Of a DNA stretch of 64,000 nucleotides, positions 53,001 to 61,767 are shown piece by piece. Each line of letters opens with the position of its first letter. The first letter of the stretch is position 1. Source of the stretch: Methylobacterium sp. 77 (lineage in GTDB: Bacteria; Pseudomonadota; Alphaproteobacteria; Rhizobiales; Beijerinckiaceae); NCBI RefSeq assembly GCF_000372825.1, contig NZ_KB910516.1, forward strand, positions 3,391,825 through 3,455,824, in the 5' to 3' direction. The translations under genes and the position numbers were made by a program. The notes beneath the pieces were generated by a model that saw nothing but the letters and a program-made list of their open reading frames with translations, did no database searches and had not been told where the DNA came from.

Positions 53001-53280
53001 CGCGGATGAGTTCGTAGTCGAACAGCAGGAAGTTCTCGACAGGCTTGGAGGCCGTATCCAGAGCAGCGCGTCCCTGGCGCGCCGTAAGCCGGACTTCGAG
53101 GACGCCATCCTTGGTGGCCAGCGTCACCGGTTCGCGAAACTCGGGCGCGGCCCGTCCCGGCCCCTGCGCCAGCGCGGGTGAAGCAAAGCCGGACAGGCAT
53201 GGTGCACCGACGAGGACGGCCAGCGCGAAAGCGCGCAGCAGCGACGGCCGCGAGCGCGGGCGGAAGGAAGCCTGGTTCAT
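50098..53280 (-). CDS. Multicopper oxidase with C-terminal propeller-like repeats
   Basis: A 1060-residue exported protein with a signal peptide (LRAFALAVLVGAPCLSGF, cleavage after ALAQ). Residues about 50-690 form a three-cupredoxin oxidase with all copper sites: NLHVHGVH (about 161-168), WYHSHLHS (about 202), HPIHVHVNDF (about 590) and MHCHRLNHEDNGLM (about 668). Residues 700-1060 carry repeats with VAMGDVDGNGILDLVVGSG and similar, the FG-GAP/integrin-propeller type. The oxidase part uses O2 to oxidise metals or phenolics, and the propeller may hold it to a surface or partner. ATG 53280 precedes the signal peptide. A CopA/CueO-like role is possible, but no cop genes are nearby. Confidence 0.9.
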   Translation of the reverse strand: MNQASFRPRSRPSLLRAFALAVLVGAPCLSGFASPALAQGPGRAAPEFREPVTLATKDGVLEVRLTARQGRAALDTASKPVENFLLFDYELIRGTASNGVSDGKGLFPAPTLQVFPGERLIVHLDNALSGLTIADYFSPQYTAKGGEVPLYPIQLKNSPVNLHVHGVHISPKGNSDNVMLYIPAGMSNTYTYDVPRDMPQGAYWYHSHLHSLTSPQTYMGLAGLLAIGRTDGNLPAVTRDRIPIRNMLLQYNFVFDRNGAAPQLNNANWPQYVSTMVPPKGTELADGTYRPSLAPVNFAGSPSGTKFPTGWYAGPLSIRNDRGLLQAIPSNLQRFTAGDGRTALDLPENPALPDRERDVQFTVNGQFQPVIRSKAGQTEVWVLANVSDFAYINVQLTETATGRHPKIAILGQDGNPAGEVHYPPTDDGTRLLIPPASRFAIAVTMPAEGDLVLEMPPRGGGAKTITQPGILYTSNGTPNPSAVLGSLSVQPSAISYVDGFFAFPTQKLATAMAAGAGGTTIAFAEGQKLGAYTSFVDLTDAKPDVTRKILISGGFLNDKATTADPKAFVYAFDAAAFPNMPLIQPRLGSVEEWRFINHNNDEHPIHVHVNDFQVITYYDPTTGLRTGPDRFGVDNANAPAPTMQIDESVIEPGLLTIRTRFDTYDGLFVMHCHRLNHEDNGLMALINVIPAISSYAVVVPGAPGRPTQIRVLDGADHRVIATLTPFPGYEGSVSVAMGDVDGNGILDLVVGSGQGLAPEVIVFSGANGPGKTAFATELARFPVFEPSARGGISVAATQVDGTTADNIVVGSGPGAASTVRVYGTALPARGIAPKLFASFSPYPGDTAGVSLATGFVDFSTGRNSIVTAPGPGTPSEVKVFAFPLLTPIAGAKAEGHAGMHGAAVDTPVNSARFSPFGSDYKGGVSLATGWLAGALGGAERIVVGQLAGDGTVKVFSSGSALDGGPDMYLHSPTEHGHGAHFRAIASLNPFGKAGPVHVATTSTTTGANLLVGGGGGSGTGARVLTFDFVRSGADAALLEPLALGDAISLAGAPIAVLGGN

Positions 53281-53677
53281 CGGTTCCTCGGGACAGGACG
53301 GCGTTCGTGACGAGCAAGCTCTGCCGTTATCGCCGGACAGTGTAAAGGGAGACCGGATTCCGGGCGGCTGCCGCGGAGCAGAAGCAGATGCCCGCGATGG
53401 CGCTTCGGCTCGGGCGTCAGCGGCGGATCGTCCTTCGGCGGTATCCGCATGCCGACATCAGCGCACGTTGCCGGCGTCCCATCAGCTCCTCCGTCCCCGA
53501 AGAAACCGAATCAAGCGCAGCATCCATCCCGAAATCGCGCCCCTCGACTCATAACCTAGAGTCACGCCGAGCGCCGAGGAAGACACCGGCGGATCGCAGA
53601 TGAGTTGCGGCAGGATCGATTAACGAATTGTACCGAAATCTCACCTCTGATTTCGATGTCCCAACCGAGATCTGCAT
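53281..53677. other. Divergent promoter region
   Basis: About 400 bases between the start of the oxidase gene and the start of the GH16 gene, which are transcribed away from each other. No open frame with family similarity. Promoters for both should lie here, but no specific operator was recognised. Confidence 0.4.
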
Positions 53678-55723
53678 ATGCTTGATTTGACATCTTACAA
53701 ATTGACGTTCGATGACGAGTTCAACACTCGTAGCATCTCGCAGACGGGGACCGGAACGACGTGGGCGGATATCCGCTCGCAATGGCGCCTGGATGCGAAT
53801 TCGGATATCGGGTTCGGGAACTCCTCCTTCGTCGATCCCGCTTCGGGCTACGATCCCTTCTCCGTCAAAGGAGGGGCACTCACCATCACCGCCGTTCCCG
53901 ACAGGACGCCCTCCGGGTATCCGGGCAGCTGGGAATCCGGGCTGATCACGACGCAGGGCGACTTCTCGCAGACCTACGGGTATTTCGAGATGCGCGCGGA
54001 TCTGTCCGATGCCGTGGGCGGCTGGGATGCGTTCTGGCTCTTGCCCGACAAGCCGGCCCCCAATCCCAAGGCCCTTCCGGGGTGGCAGGAACTCGATATC
54101 GTCGAGCATTACGGCGTCTACGACCAGGGAGTCTACAGCACGATCCACACGACCGATCAGACGCCCGACATCCCCTGGCAGGACAATCTTCAAGTCTACA
54201 GCGAGCTCACTGCTCCGGCCGGATATCATACCTATGGTATGGATTGGCAGAAGGACAGGATCAGCTTCTATGTCGACGGCAAGTTCGTCGGATCGCAGGC
54301 GACGCCGTCCGACATGCATGGCCCGATGCATCTCGTCGCGAATCTGGCCACTCAAGGGGCAGGCATCAACAATGTCGACCTCGCCGGCGTACCGATCTCG
54401 ATGAAGATCGACTACATCCGGGCGTATTCGAATGCGTCCGATGCCGTCGCCGTACCGCAGGACGTCGTGTCGGCGCCCGACGGCAAGGATCCGGGCCTCT
54501 ACGGCGCGACGAGCGCCACGCCGCGCCTCACGGTCGAAGGACGCCCCGGCGACGATACGATCGAAGGCGGCGACGGCGACGACAAGCTCTACGGCAATGG
54601 CGGCGACGACATCATCATCGACGGCACGGGCAACGACTTGATCGATGGCGGCACGGGCAACGATACCGTCAGTTACGCCTCGGCGCAGAACGGCGTCATC
54701 GTAACGCTCAACTATGCCGGCTGGCAGGATACGGGCTACGGCCGGGACAAGCTGATTGCGATCGAAAACCTGGAAGGCAGTCGGTTCGCCGACAAACTGA
54801 CTGGCAATGGTGGAAGCAACATCCTGCATGGACTGGCCGGTAACGACAGACTCAACGGCCTTTCAGGTATCGACAAGATGTACGGCGGCACCGGCAACGA
54901 TATCTACTACGTCGACAATGCAAAAGACCAAGTCCACGAACTCGCCGGTGAAGGCACCGATAAAGTCCTGACCACGGTCTCCTACAAGCTCGCGCAAGGT
55001 GAACCCGTCGAGATCCTGAAACTGGATGCCGGAACCGAGGCGCTGAACCTGAGCGGCAACGAGTTTGGCAACACCCTGATCGGCAATTCGGGGAGGAACG
55101 TCCTGGACGGCAAGGGCGGCGGCGATCTCCTCAAGGGCGGTGACGGCAACGATGTCTATCTGGTCGACACGTTTCGTGATCGGGTCATCGAGGCGCCCGG
55201 GCAGGGTATCGACAAGATCGTCGCGTCGGTCAGTTACAAGCTCGAAGCCGGGCAATCGGTCGAAGTGCTGACATTCACGTCCTCGACCGACTCGCTGGCT
55301 CTGAACCTCACCGGCAACGAGCTTTCGAATCGCCTCATCGGCAATTCCGCCGACAATGCCCTGAATGGCGGCGCCGGCGCCGATGTCCTGACGGGCGGAG
55401 AAGGCTCGGATACGTTCGTCTTCTCGACCAGCCTCGGAAGCGGGAACGTCGATCACGTCACGGACATGCGGGATAGCGTCGATACGATCAAATTGAGCAA
55501 GGGCATCTTCGCCGCATTGGCCGCCGGAACGCTTTCCGACAGCGCGTTCAAGGATCTGGCCGTCGATGGCGCGAGGGTCGATGCCGATGACCGTGTGCTC
55601 TACAACCATGACACCGGCGTCCTGTCCTACGATCCGGACGGCAATGGTTCTCAGGCGGCAACGCGGTTTGCCGTCATCGATACGCATGTGAAGCTGGATC
55701 ACCTCGACTTCATCATCGGGTGA
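53678..55723 (+). CDS. GH16 endo-glycanase with RTX calcium-binding repeats
   Basis: A 681-residue protein. Residues about 1-265 are a GH16 catalytic domain with the diagnostic ELDIVEH (E138, D140, E143 as nucleophile, helper and acid/base) and the flanking GWDAFWLLP and HTYGMDWQKDRISFYVDG. RTX-type nonapeptide repeats follow (GRPGDDTIEGGDGDDKLYGN, later GGTGNDIYYVDN and GGEGSDTFVFS), ending in a C-terminal type I secretion region. There is no signal peptide, as expected for type I export. It is probably an ExoK/EglC-like enzyme that cuts exopolysaccharide or glucans and trims the polymer made by the neighbouring genes. Start ATG 53678 is in the usual position. Confidence 0.92.
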   Translation: MLDLTSYKLTFDDEFNTRSISQTGTGTTWADIRSQWRLDANSDIGFGNSSFVDPASGYDPFSVKGGALTITAVPDRTPSGYPGSWESGLITTQGDFSQTYGYFEMRADLSDAVGGWDAFWLLPDKPAPNPKALPGWQELDIVEHYGVYDQGVYSTIHTTDQTPDIPWQDNLQVYSELTAPAGYHTYGMDWQKDRISFYVDGKFVGSQATPSDMHGPMHLVANLATQGAGINNVDLAGVPISMKIDYIRAYSNASDAVAVPQDVVSAPDGKDPGLYGATSATPRLTVEGRPGDDTIEGGDGDDKLYGNGGDDIIIDGTGNDLIDGGTGNDTVSYASAQNGVIVTLNYAGWQDTGYGRDKLIAIENLEGSRFADKLTGNGGSNILHGLAGNDRLNGLSGIDKMYGGTGNDIYYVDNAKDQVHELAGEGTDKVLTTVSYKLAQGEPVEILKLDAGTEALNLSGNEFGNTLIGNSGRNVLDGKGGGDLLKGGDGNDVYLVDTFRDRVIEAPGQGIDKIVASVSYKLEAGQSVEVLTFTSSTDSLALNLTGNELSNRLIGNSADNALNGGAGADVLTGGEGSDTFVFSTSLGSGNVDHVTDMRDSVDTIKLSKGIFAALAAGTLSDSAFKDLAVDGARVDADDRVLYNHDTGVLSYDPDGNGSQAATRFAVIDTHVKLDHLDFIIG

Positions 55724-55796
55724 TCGACCGAGATTGCTCACATCCCGACGCAGATCGAAGCCGCTGCGATGGCGCCCCAACCGAGCCCATGCGGGT

Positions 55797-57215
55797 TCAG
55801 CCGACGGAGACTTCCATTCGGCGGGAGAGGGCCTGCTGGGCGGGACGGGACATCGGCGACCGCTCGTAATCCGCGCAGGCCAAGGCGGCGAGGACGTAGA
55901 AAAGCAGGCCTTGATCGACGGTCGGGCCGGCGATCAGGCCGGCTACGAGAAGCCCGAGACAGCCATTGCGTGCCGACAATCTCACATCGAAGGGGAGGCT
56001 GCGGGGAACGCCGCGCTGAAGCCCCAGGGCGGACGCGGCAAAGAGGAGGTAGAAGATCGCGCCGGGCAAGCCGACATTGGACAGGACCGCCAGTGGGAAG
56101 CTGGATGTGCGGTTCGTACCCAAGCCGACGCCAAGGCCGCGGGAATCGAGAAAGTTCTGCCAAGCATACGCGTTCCAACCAGAGCGTTGCAGACCGGAAT
56201 TCGTGGTGGCTTTGCTCAGCACGAGCGTATCCACATGATCGTACACACGGGTGGCGGTTCGGCTATCGACCAGGATCATCAACACGGCGACGATGAGCAC
56301 CAATGGTCCGAGCACGACCGTGACGGCGCTGGTGCGCTCGGCTTGGCCGAGACCGCAGCGTCGCAGGGCCGTCAGATAGAGGATGGCCAGGACGAACGCC
56401 GCCCCGACCAATCCCGTCGAGGAGGTGGAGAGGACGACGAAGGCCAGCGTGAGAAAGGCGAGAGTCCCGGCGAGGACGGTCCGGCGCCCGCATAGCCACA
56501 TCGTGCCGGTAAAGCCGAGGGCGCCAAGCGACATGCCGGCGAAAGCCGATGCCTCGGGCCATGACCCCACGATGCGCCTCATATCGCCGACCGATTCTTC
56601 GTCGTGGAACGTGTACTGAGCATTGCGCATGAACTGCAGAAGGTCCTGCGTCCCCGTCGCGCTCGTCGCCATGTCGATCACGGCAAAGAAGATGTTTGCC
56701 GCCGCATAGGCGAACAACGCATTGGTCAACGTCATGAAACCACGCCGATGCGATGCGATCCCGGCCACCATGACGAAGCACAGCAGGTCGCCGATCAGGT
56801 AGATCGACTGCGTCATGTTGCTGGAGACGGGCCCCAAGGGAACCAGGCCATCGCCGCTGCCGAGGTGCTCCGACGCGCCGAGCGGGATGATCTGAGTCGT
56901 GTCGGCCAGGAGTCGCGGCAGCACGAAGCCGCTCGCCACTCCATAGAGAGTGAGACAGAGAAGCCAGAAGCCCGGCTCCGAAACGCGCAGGCATCCGAGG
57001 GCATCCGCGGCCATTCGGCGCCATAGCATCGTCGACAGGGCGAGGAAGATGATGAACAGATGGGCCGGCTGAATACTGGCACCACCGACCAGAATGGCGG
57101 CCGCCGATCCCATCACGGTCATGATGACGAACGCGATCGTCGTCGCACGATAGCCGAGCATCAGGCAGATCAGCCCGAGGATGAGGGTGATCAGACCGAT
57201 CGGCTCAATGCTCAT
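55797..57215 (-). CDS. O-antigen ligase/Wzy-like polysaccharide polymerase
   Basis: A 472-residue integral membrane protein with ten or more TM segments (for example IGLITLILGLICLMLGYRA, LAFLTLAFVVLSTSSTGLVG, VVLGPLVLIVAVLMILV). A large periplasmic loop (about residues 330-385) contains SGWNAYAWQNFLDSRGLGVG, resembling the O-antigen ligase/polymerase domain. It probably joins repeat units into the exopolysaccharide. It lies 138 bases below the GT4 gene on the same strand. Confidence 0.82.
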   Translation of the reverse strand: MSIEPIGLITLILGLICLMLGYRATTIAFVIMTVMGSAAAILVGGASIQPAHLFIIFLALSTMLWRRMAADALGCLRVSEPGFWLLCLTLYGVASGFVLPRLLADTTQIIPLGASEHLGSGDGLVPLGPVSSNMTQSIYLIGDLLCFVMVAGIASHRRGFMTLTNALFAYAAANIFFAVIDMATSATGTQDLLQFMRNAQYTFHDEESVGDMRRIVGSWPEASAFAGMSLGALGFTGTMWLCGRRTVLAGTLAFLTLAFVVLSTSSTGLVGAAFVLAILYLTALRRCGLGQAERTSAVTVVLGPLVLIVAVLMILVDSRTATRVYDHVDTLVLSKATTNSGLQRSGWNAYAWQNFLDSRGLGVGLGTNRTSSFPLAVLSNVGLPGAIFYLLFAASALGLQRGVPRSLPFDVRLSARNGCLGLLVAGLIAGPTVDQGLLFYVLAALACADYERSPMSRPAQQALSRRMEVSVG

Positions 57216-57353
57216 CCTGCCACCCTCCCCTGTCGCCCCATTGCAGCGCGGCCGATGCCGGCGTGCTGCAGCGCAAGGCGCTGAGGGCCTGGCTGCTCGG
57301 TGCCGAACCGATGCCGCAGGTCATCGCGGCAGGAGGCTCGGCTTTTCGTCCCC

Positions 57354-58493
57354 TCAGGATGCCCGCGCAGAAGCGTGGCTCATCAAGGCCTCGGGCTTCC
57401 GAGAAGTTTGCGAGACATGCTCGAGAGCGGCAGCATGGTCGTGGACGACCGTCTCGACGCTGAACGTATCGATGTAGTCCATCCGGAACTGTCGATGACG
57501 GGCCTCCCGCTGGAGATTGTCGTGAAACTCGACCATGGCGGCCGCGATCGCGTCGTCATCGAGCGGGACGAGCAGGCCGAGGCGGCGGTCCGTCAGGATG
57601 TCGCTCGGCCCGAATTCGCAATCGGTCGCGATGACGGGAAGGCCGACCCGGAGAGCTTCGCAGATCGCCAGCGACCAGCCCTCCCATCGGGATGTCGAGA
57701 CATAGACGTCGCTCGCCGCCAGGGGCTCCTGCGGATTGTCGGGGTGATAGGCAATCCGCACGACGGATTCGAGATCCAACGACTTGATCAGCCGGACGAG
57801 GTCGTCCATCGGGCCGTATCCGACGAGGACAAGACGGATGTTCTTTCGCGTCCGATAGGCTTTCGCGAAGGCGGTCACGAGGATGTCGTGCCCCTTCTGA
57901 TAGGAGAACCGCCCGACATTGACGTAAGTCACGGGCTGCCCGGGAACGGTCGCGCGCTCGAGCGGCTGTTCGAACCGCCTGACGGGGTTGGGCACCCAGA
58001 CATGCGGGACGTTGCTCGGATAGAGCACACGAAATGCCTCCAATTGGGTTTTCGAGACACCGAACACACCCGCCAGCCGACGGAGCACGACCTTGTCCAT
58101 CAGGTAGAAAAGAACCTTCGCTTTCCACGATCGCATCTCGAGCTTGGGATTGCCGTGCAGATAGAGGACGAAGTTCTTTCGCCGACCCAGGCAGGAAAGC
58201 CACGCGATCACGGTCGCCTCGACCTGCGGTACGACGACGAGGTCGTATTCCGCGCGCCCGGCGACCTCACGCAACGTACGGATCAGCTCCCACCGGCCTT
58301 TGACCTGCCGCTGGATCTTCCTGTAGCTTCTGTTCTCGACTTTGTTCGTTTCGTAGTTCCAAGTAAAGAGAACATCCACGTCGATGCGATGCCCCATACT
58401 TTTGGACATGTGATCGCCGATCTCATCGACCACCCGTTCGATGCCGGCGAATGTCTTGGTCGGCGGCAGAACGTAGAGAACCTTGAGCGTCAT
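57354..58493 (-). CDS. GT4-family glycosyltransferase
   Basis: A 379-residue GT-B glycosyltransferase. The C-terminal nucleotide-sugar domain has YVNVGRFSYQKGHDILVTAF, SDVYVSTSRWEGWSLAICEA and LRVGLPVIATDCEFGPSDI, the E-x7-E type motif of GT4. The N-terminal domain opens MTLKVLYVLPPTKTFAGIER. ATG 58493 has AAGGA nine bases upstream; ATG 58505 is less well placed. It adds a sugar to the lipid-linked repeat unit. Confidence 0.9.
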   Translation of the reverse strand: MTLKVLYVLPPTKTFAGIERVVDEIGDHMSKSMGHRIDVDVLFTWNYETNKVENRSYRKIQRQVKGRWELIRTLREVAGRAEYDLVVVPQVEATVIAWLSCLGRRKNFVLYLHGNPKLEMRSWKAKVLFYLMDKVVLRRLAGVFGVSKTQLEAFRVLYPSNVPHVWVPNPVRRFEQPLERATVPGQPVTYVNVGRFSYQKGHDILVTAFAKAYRTRKNIRLVLVGYGPMDDLVRLIKSLDLESVVRIAYHPDNPQEPLAASDVYVSTSRWEGWSLAICEALRVGLPVIATDCEFGPSDILTDRRLGLLVPLDDDAIAAAMVEFHDNLQREARHRQFRMDYIDTFSVETVVHDHAAALEHVSQTSRKPEALMSHASARAS

Positions 58494-58604
58494 GCGTCTA
58501 AGCATCCTTCAAGAGCGTTGACTGTTGCCGACAAGAATTCAATAGTATTCGACGTCCTCACGACCGATACGATCCGGTCCCCGCACGCATTCGACCCGCC
58601 GCAC

Positions 58605-59981
58605 TCACGGGCGCTTTTGTGCGGCCTTCTCCTGCGATGCTCTCAGAGCGCTTCCGGAATCGTTGGCTGACGACGACACCGACGGGTCGATCTGGTTTCT
58701 CTCGGAGACACGTCGCGTCCGGACGGGGATTTCCGCCTCGCCTCGCACGCCGTTCTTCTGGCGCGAGATCGTGACCCGCACGACGTCACCCGGCTCGACC
58801 AGATCCTCTTCCTGGGCGCGCCACGTCGCCGATCCCGCTCCGGTAAAGCGCAAGATCTCGTAATTGGGGGTCAGCATCTCGCTGAGGCCATCCGCGCCGA
58901 GCATCTGCGCTTCGGCATTCGACACGAGGCTCTCAGCGGTGCGGGCGCGCTCCTCGTTCTGATCCAGCTTGAGTCGCGTTTCCGCCGCGTCGCTCAACGC
59001 TTCCTTGCGAAAGCGCGCCTGGAGTTCGATGATGTCGCGCTCGGCCTGCGAGAGGCTCTGCTGCGCCCGCAGGTTCGCCACCTGAACATCGAGCCGGTTG
59101 GTCTCATACGAGGCCTGACTCTGCTCCGCGGCGAGCTTTCGCGGCGTGATCGTCAGACCTTTGGCCACGAGATCATTGACCACCTCGAGTTCGCGGCGGA
59201 TCAGGTCGATCTGCCGATCGAGGGACTTCGCCTTGGCGTCGAGAGCAACGAGCTCCTGCCGGTAGTTCGCCTTGAGTTGTTCGAGCGCCGCGATCTCCGC
59301 CTTGAGGCCGTTGCGCCGAGCCTCGAAGATCAGGCGTTCGCCGCGCATGGCCTGATCGGCTTTGGAATTGCCGGACTGGGCGCGAAGACTGTCGCTGAAC
59401 GTGACACCGTCCCGAGACGAGATTTCCGCCTCGAGTCGCGACTGCTTCGCCTCCAGGGAAATACGCTCCGTCGCGAGCGTGCGCAGATCGCCCCCAGCGG
59501 TCACCACCTCGCGCTGGACCAAGCGCAGATCGGCGGCCCGCACGAGCCCCTGCGCGGTACTGATGGCCTGCAGAACCGAGAGATTGGGCTGATACTCGTA
59601 CTTGCCGGGTTGCTGGACCGCACCGGTCACGTAGAAGGGCCTATACTTGGCGACCTCGACGGACGCAGCCGGAGTCTCGGCGAGATCGGCCGTCTCCTTC
59701 ACAGATTTCCCGATCATGTCGGCAAGGTCGTTCGGCGTGCCGCCCGAGGCCTGGATTCGTCCGATCAGCGGAAGGGACACGGAGCCGTCGGCGCCGACGC
59801 TGAATTCGCCGTTGAGCGCGGCCCAGGAATAGGCCTCGCCGGTGTTACGTCGTAGATCGTAGACGCGTATCATCACGCGGTCCTGAGGACCCAGGAGATA
59901 GCGGCCGGACGTTTCCGCACTGGCAAAAGCCACGTTGGCAACAAGTAGTACGGAAGATACCAGAAGCTGCCAATGAAACAT
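58605..59981 (-). CDS. Polysaccharide export protein (OPX, ExoF-like)
   Basis: A 458-residue exported protein: signal peptide (LLVSSVLLVANVAFASA), then a polysaccharide export domain (GRYLLGPQDRVMIRVYDLRR, GSVSLPLIGRIQASGGTPND), an SLBB-type domain (FYVTGAVQQPGKYEYQPNLS), and a long coiled coil (about residues 190-380) typical of the ExoF-type OPX proteins. It helps the polymer cross the periplasm and outer membrane. ATG 59981 precedes the signal peptide; an open frame runs 10 codons further up. Confidence 0.9.
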   Translation of the reverse strand: MFHWQLLVSSVLLVANVAFASAETSGRYLLGPQDRVMIRVYDLRRNTGEAYSWAALNGEFSVGADGSVSLPLIGRIQASGGTPNDLADMIGKSVKETADLAETPAASVEVAKYRPFYVTGAVQQPGKYEYQPNLSVLQAISTAQGLVRAADLRLVQREVVTAGGDLRTLATERISLEAKQSRLEAEISSRDGVTFSDSLRAQSGNSKADQAMRGERLIFEARRNGLKAEIAALEQLKANYRQELVALDAKAKSLDRQIDLIRRELEVVNDLVAKGLTITPRKLAAEQSQASYETNRLDVQVANLRAQQSLSQAERDIIELQARFRKEALSDAAETRLKLDQNEERARTAESLVSNAEAQMLGADGLSEMLTPNYEILRFTGAGSATWRAQEEDLVEPGDVVRVTISRQKNGVRGEAEIPVRTRRVSERNQIDPSVSSSANDSGSALRASQEKAAQKRP

Positions 59982-60272
59982 AAGTCGACCCCGACATCTG
60001 GCCTGGCCCAATCAACGCCCTGAGGGTGAATTGCCGGCGACAGTGCTTGCTGTCGATCCGAGCGATTCAGAACCGGATCGTGACTGCGTCCAAGTTCTTT
60101 TGCAATGTATATGCCACTTCGACATCGAAACAAATCTCAGGATTTCTGAAGAACATCGCATAGCCAAACCATTTCCACAGTCGGCGAAGACTGCCCCACT
60201 CTGGCTCCCGACATCGCTCCAGCCCGATCCGAACGGTTTCTTCTGACGACGTGATTCGGCGGGTCGGTGACC

Positions 60273-61685
60273 TTAGATCAGCGCGCGCATGCGGAAGCCG
60301 AACGCCAACATGCACCCGACATAGATCAACCCGCCTGCGACAGACATCGTGAGCAATCCTCCGACGACGCCGAAATCGATCAGAGGCAAGGCCTGGTGAA
60401 GCATGCTCACGAGGATGCTCATGATCGCGCAGGAAAGCGCCACCTGCCACAAGTTACCGATCTGCGAGAACAGCGTCACTCCCAAGAGGCGCCGGGCGTA
60501 GAAGGCACTGACGAGAAAGAGAAATACGGAAGCCAGCGCACGAGCATAGAGCATCCCGTAGAGGCCTCCCACGTAGAAGGCGACCGTCGTCAACCCGACC
60601 TTCACGATGAAATCGAGAGCATTGACCGTAAATATGAGCTTCGTTCGGTCGGTGGCCAAGCAGAGGGCATAGAAGGGTTGATAGTAAGCCGACAGGACGA
60701 CGGATAGGGCGAGCCATTTCAGGTAGCCGGCGGCCTCGATCCACTGCGTTCCGAGAATGATCGTGACGATCAGGTCCGAGGTCAGCGCGATCCCGATCCC
60801 GGCCGGCGCCGCGATGAACATCGTCAGGCGCGAGGCCTTGAGGAAAGCGGTTCTCAGCCGCACCGGATCGTGCGAGATCTTGGAGAATGCCGCCATGACC
60901 GGCCTCATGGCCGGCCCGATGATGGTTTGAGTGGGCAGCACGGAGAAATCGCTGGCGACCGTATAGCGTCCGAGACTCGCCTTATCGAGATGATAGCCGA
61001 GGAATACCCGGTCATATTGCCAGTTCAGGGCCGCCACGATCTGCGAGGACGTGAACCAGCCGGTGAAACTCGCGAAATCCGACAGTCTCTCGAGGGACGT
61101 CGCGGGCCGATAGGGAGCGAAGACGTAGGACAGGATCGTGGGGATCACCGACGATGCGACGATATTGACGACGATGGCCCAATAGCCGCCCCCTGCCGCG
61201 AGCACTCCGACGGACATGGCGGAGGCAACCAGCTTTCCTGAAAAATCCGCGATGAAAGCGGTCCGGAAATCGAGCTCTCGATAGAAATACACCATCGCCG
61301 GGCTGTAGAGGGTCCGCGCGATCGGCCCGAGCGCCAGGACGATGATCAGCCAGAAGAGCCGTTCATCCTGATAGATCATCGCGATCGGCCAAGCCGCCCC
61401 GACCAGCAGGATCGCCACGGCGCCGCCCCGCGCCAGACCGAGGGTGAAGGCCGTATCGAGATGCGCTTTGCCGAGGTCTCGCAGGCGCGTCAGGGCTTGA
61501 ACGAGTGGAACTTCGAGAACCATGTCGACGATGGAGATGATCGACACGGCAATCGCCGTCAGGCCGAAATCCGCAGGGCCGAGCATCCTTGCCAGGACGA
61601 GCAGGGTCACGAAATCGACGATGCGGCTGGCAAGCCGCGCCAGTACGCTCCAGCCCGCGCCCAGTAGCGTCTTGGAACCGAGCAT
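60273..61685 (-). CDS. Wzx-like lipopolysaccharide/EPS flippase
   Basis: A 470-residue polytopic membrane protein of the polysaccharide transporter (PST/MATE-like) superfamily, with about 12-14 TM segments. The N-terminus reads GAGWSVLARLASRIVDFVTL followed by LVLARMLGPADFGLTAIAVS, a typical PST opening; YYQPFYALCLATDRTKLIFT lies in the second half. It moves lipid-linked repeat units across the inner membrane. ATG 61685 is chosen; TTG 61688 is adjacent. Confidence 0.92.
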   Translation of the reverse strand: MLGSKTLLGAGWSVLARLASRIVDFVTLLVLARMLGPADFGLTAIAVSIISIVDMVLEVPLVQALTRLRDLGKAHLDTAFTLGLARGGAVAILLVGAAWPIAMIYQDERLFWLIIVLALGPIARTLYSPAMVYFYRELDFRTAFIADFSGKLVASAMSVGVLAAGGGYWAIVVNIVASSVIPTILSYVFAPYRPATSLERLSDFASFTGWFTSSQIVAALNWQYDRVFLGYHLDKASLGRYTVASDFSVLPTQTIIGPAMRPVMAAFSKISHDPVRLRTAFLKASRLTMFIAAPAGIGIALTSDLIVTIILGTQWIEAAGYLKWLALSVVLSAYYQPFYALCLATDRTKLIFTVNALDFIVKVGLTTVAFYVGGLYGMLYARALASVFLFLVSAFYARRLLGVTLFSQIGNLWQVALSCAIMSILVSMLHQALPLIDFGVVGGLLTMSVAGGLIYVGCMLAFGFRMRALI

Positions 61686-61767
61686 CAAGTGTTACCGCTC
61701 TGCCGAATGGAACGAGGGAGATGCTCGCGAAGTGGCTCCGCGCCACGTCGATTACTTTTAGCGTGGC

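Noticed and set aside
50581..53181. 866-codon plus-strand open frame opposite the multicopper oxidase
   Set aside because: Mirror of a GC-rich gene with clear copper motifs; the composition is typical of shadow frames.
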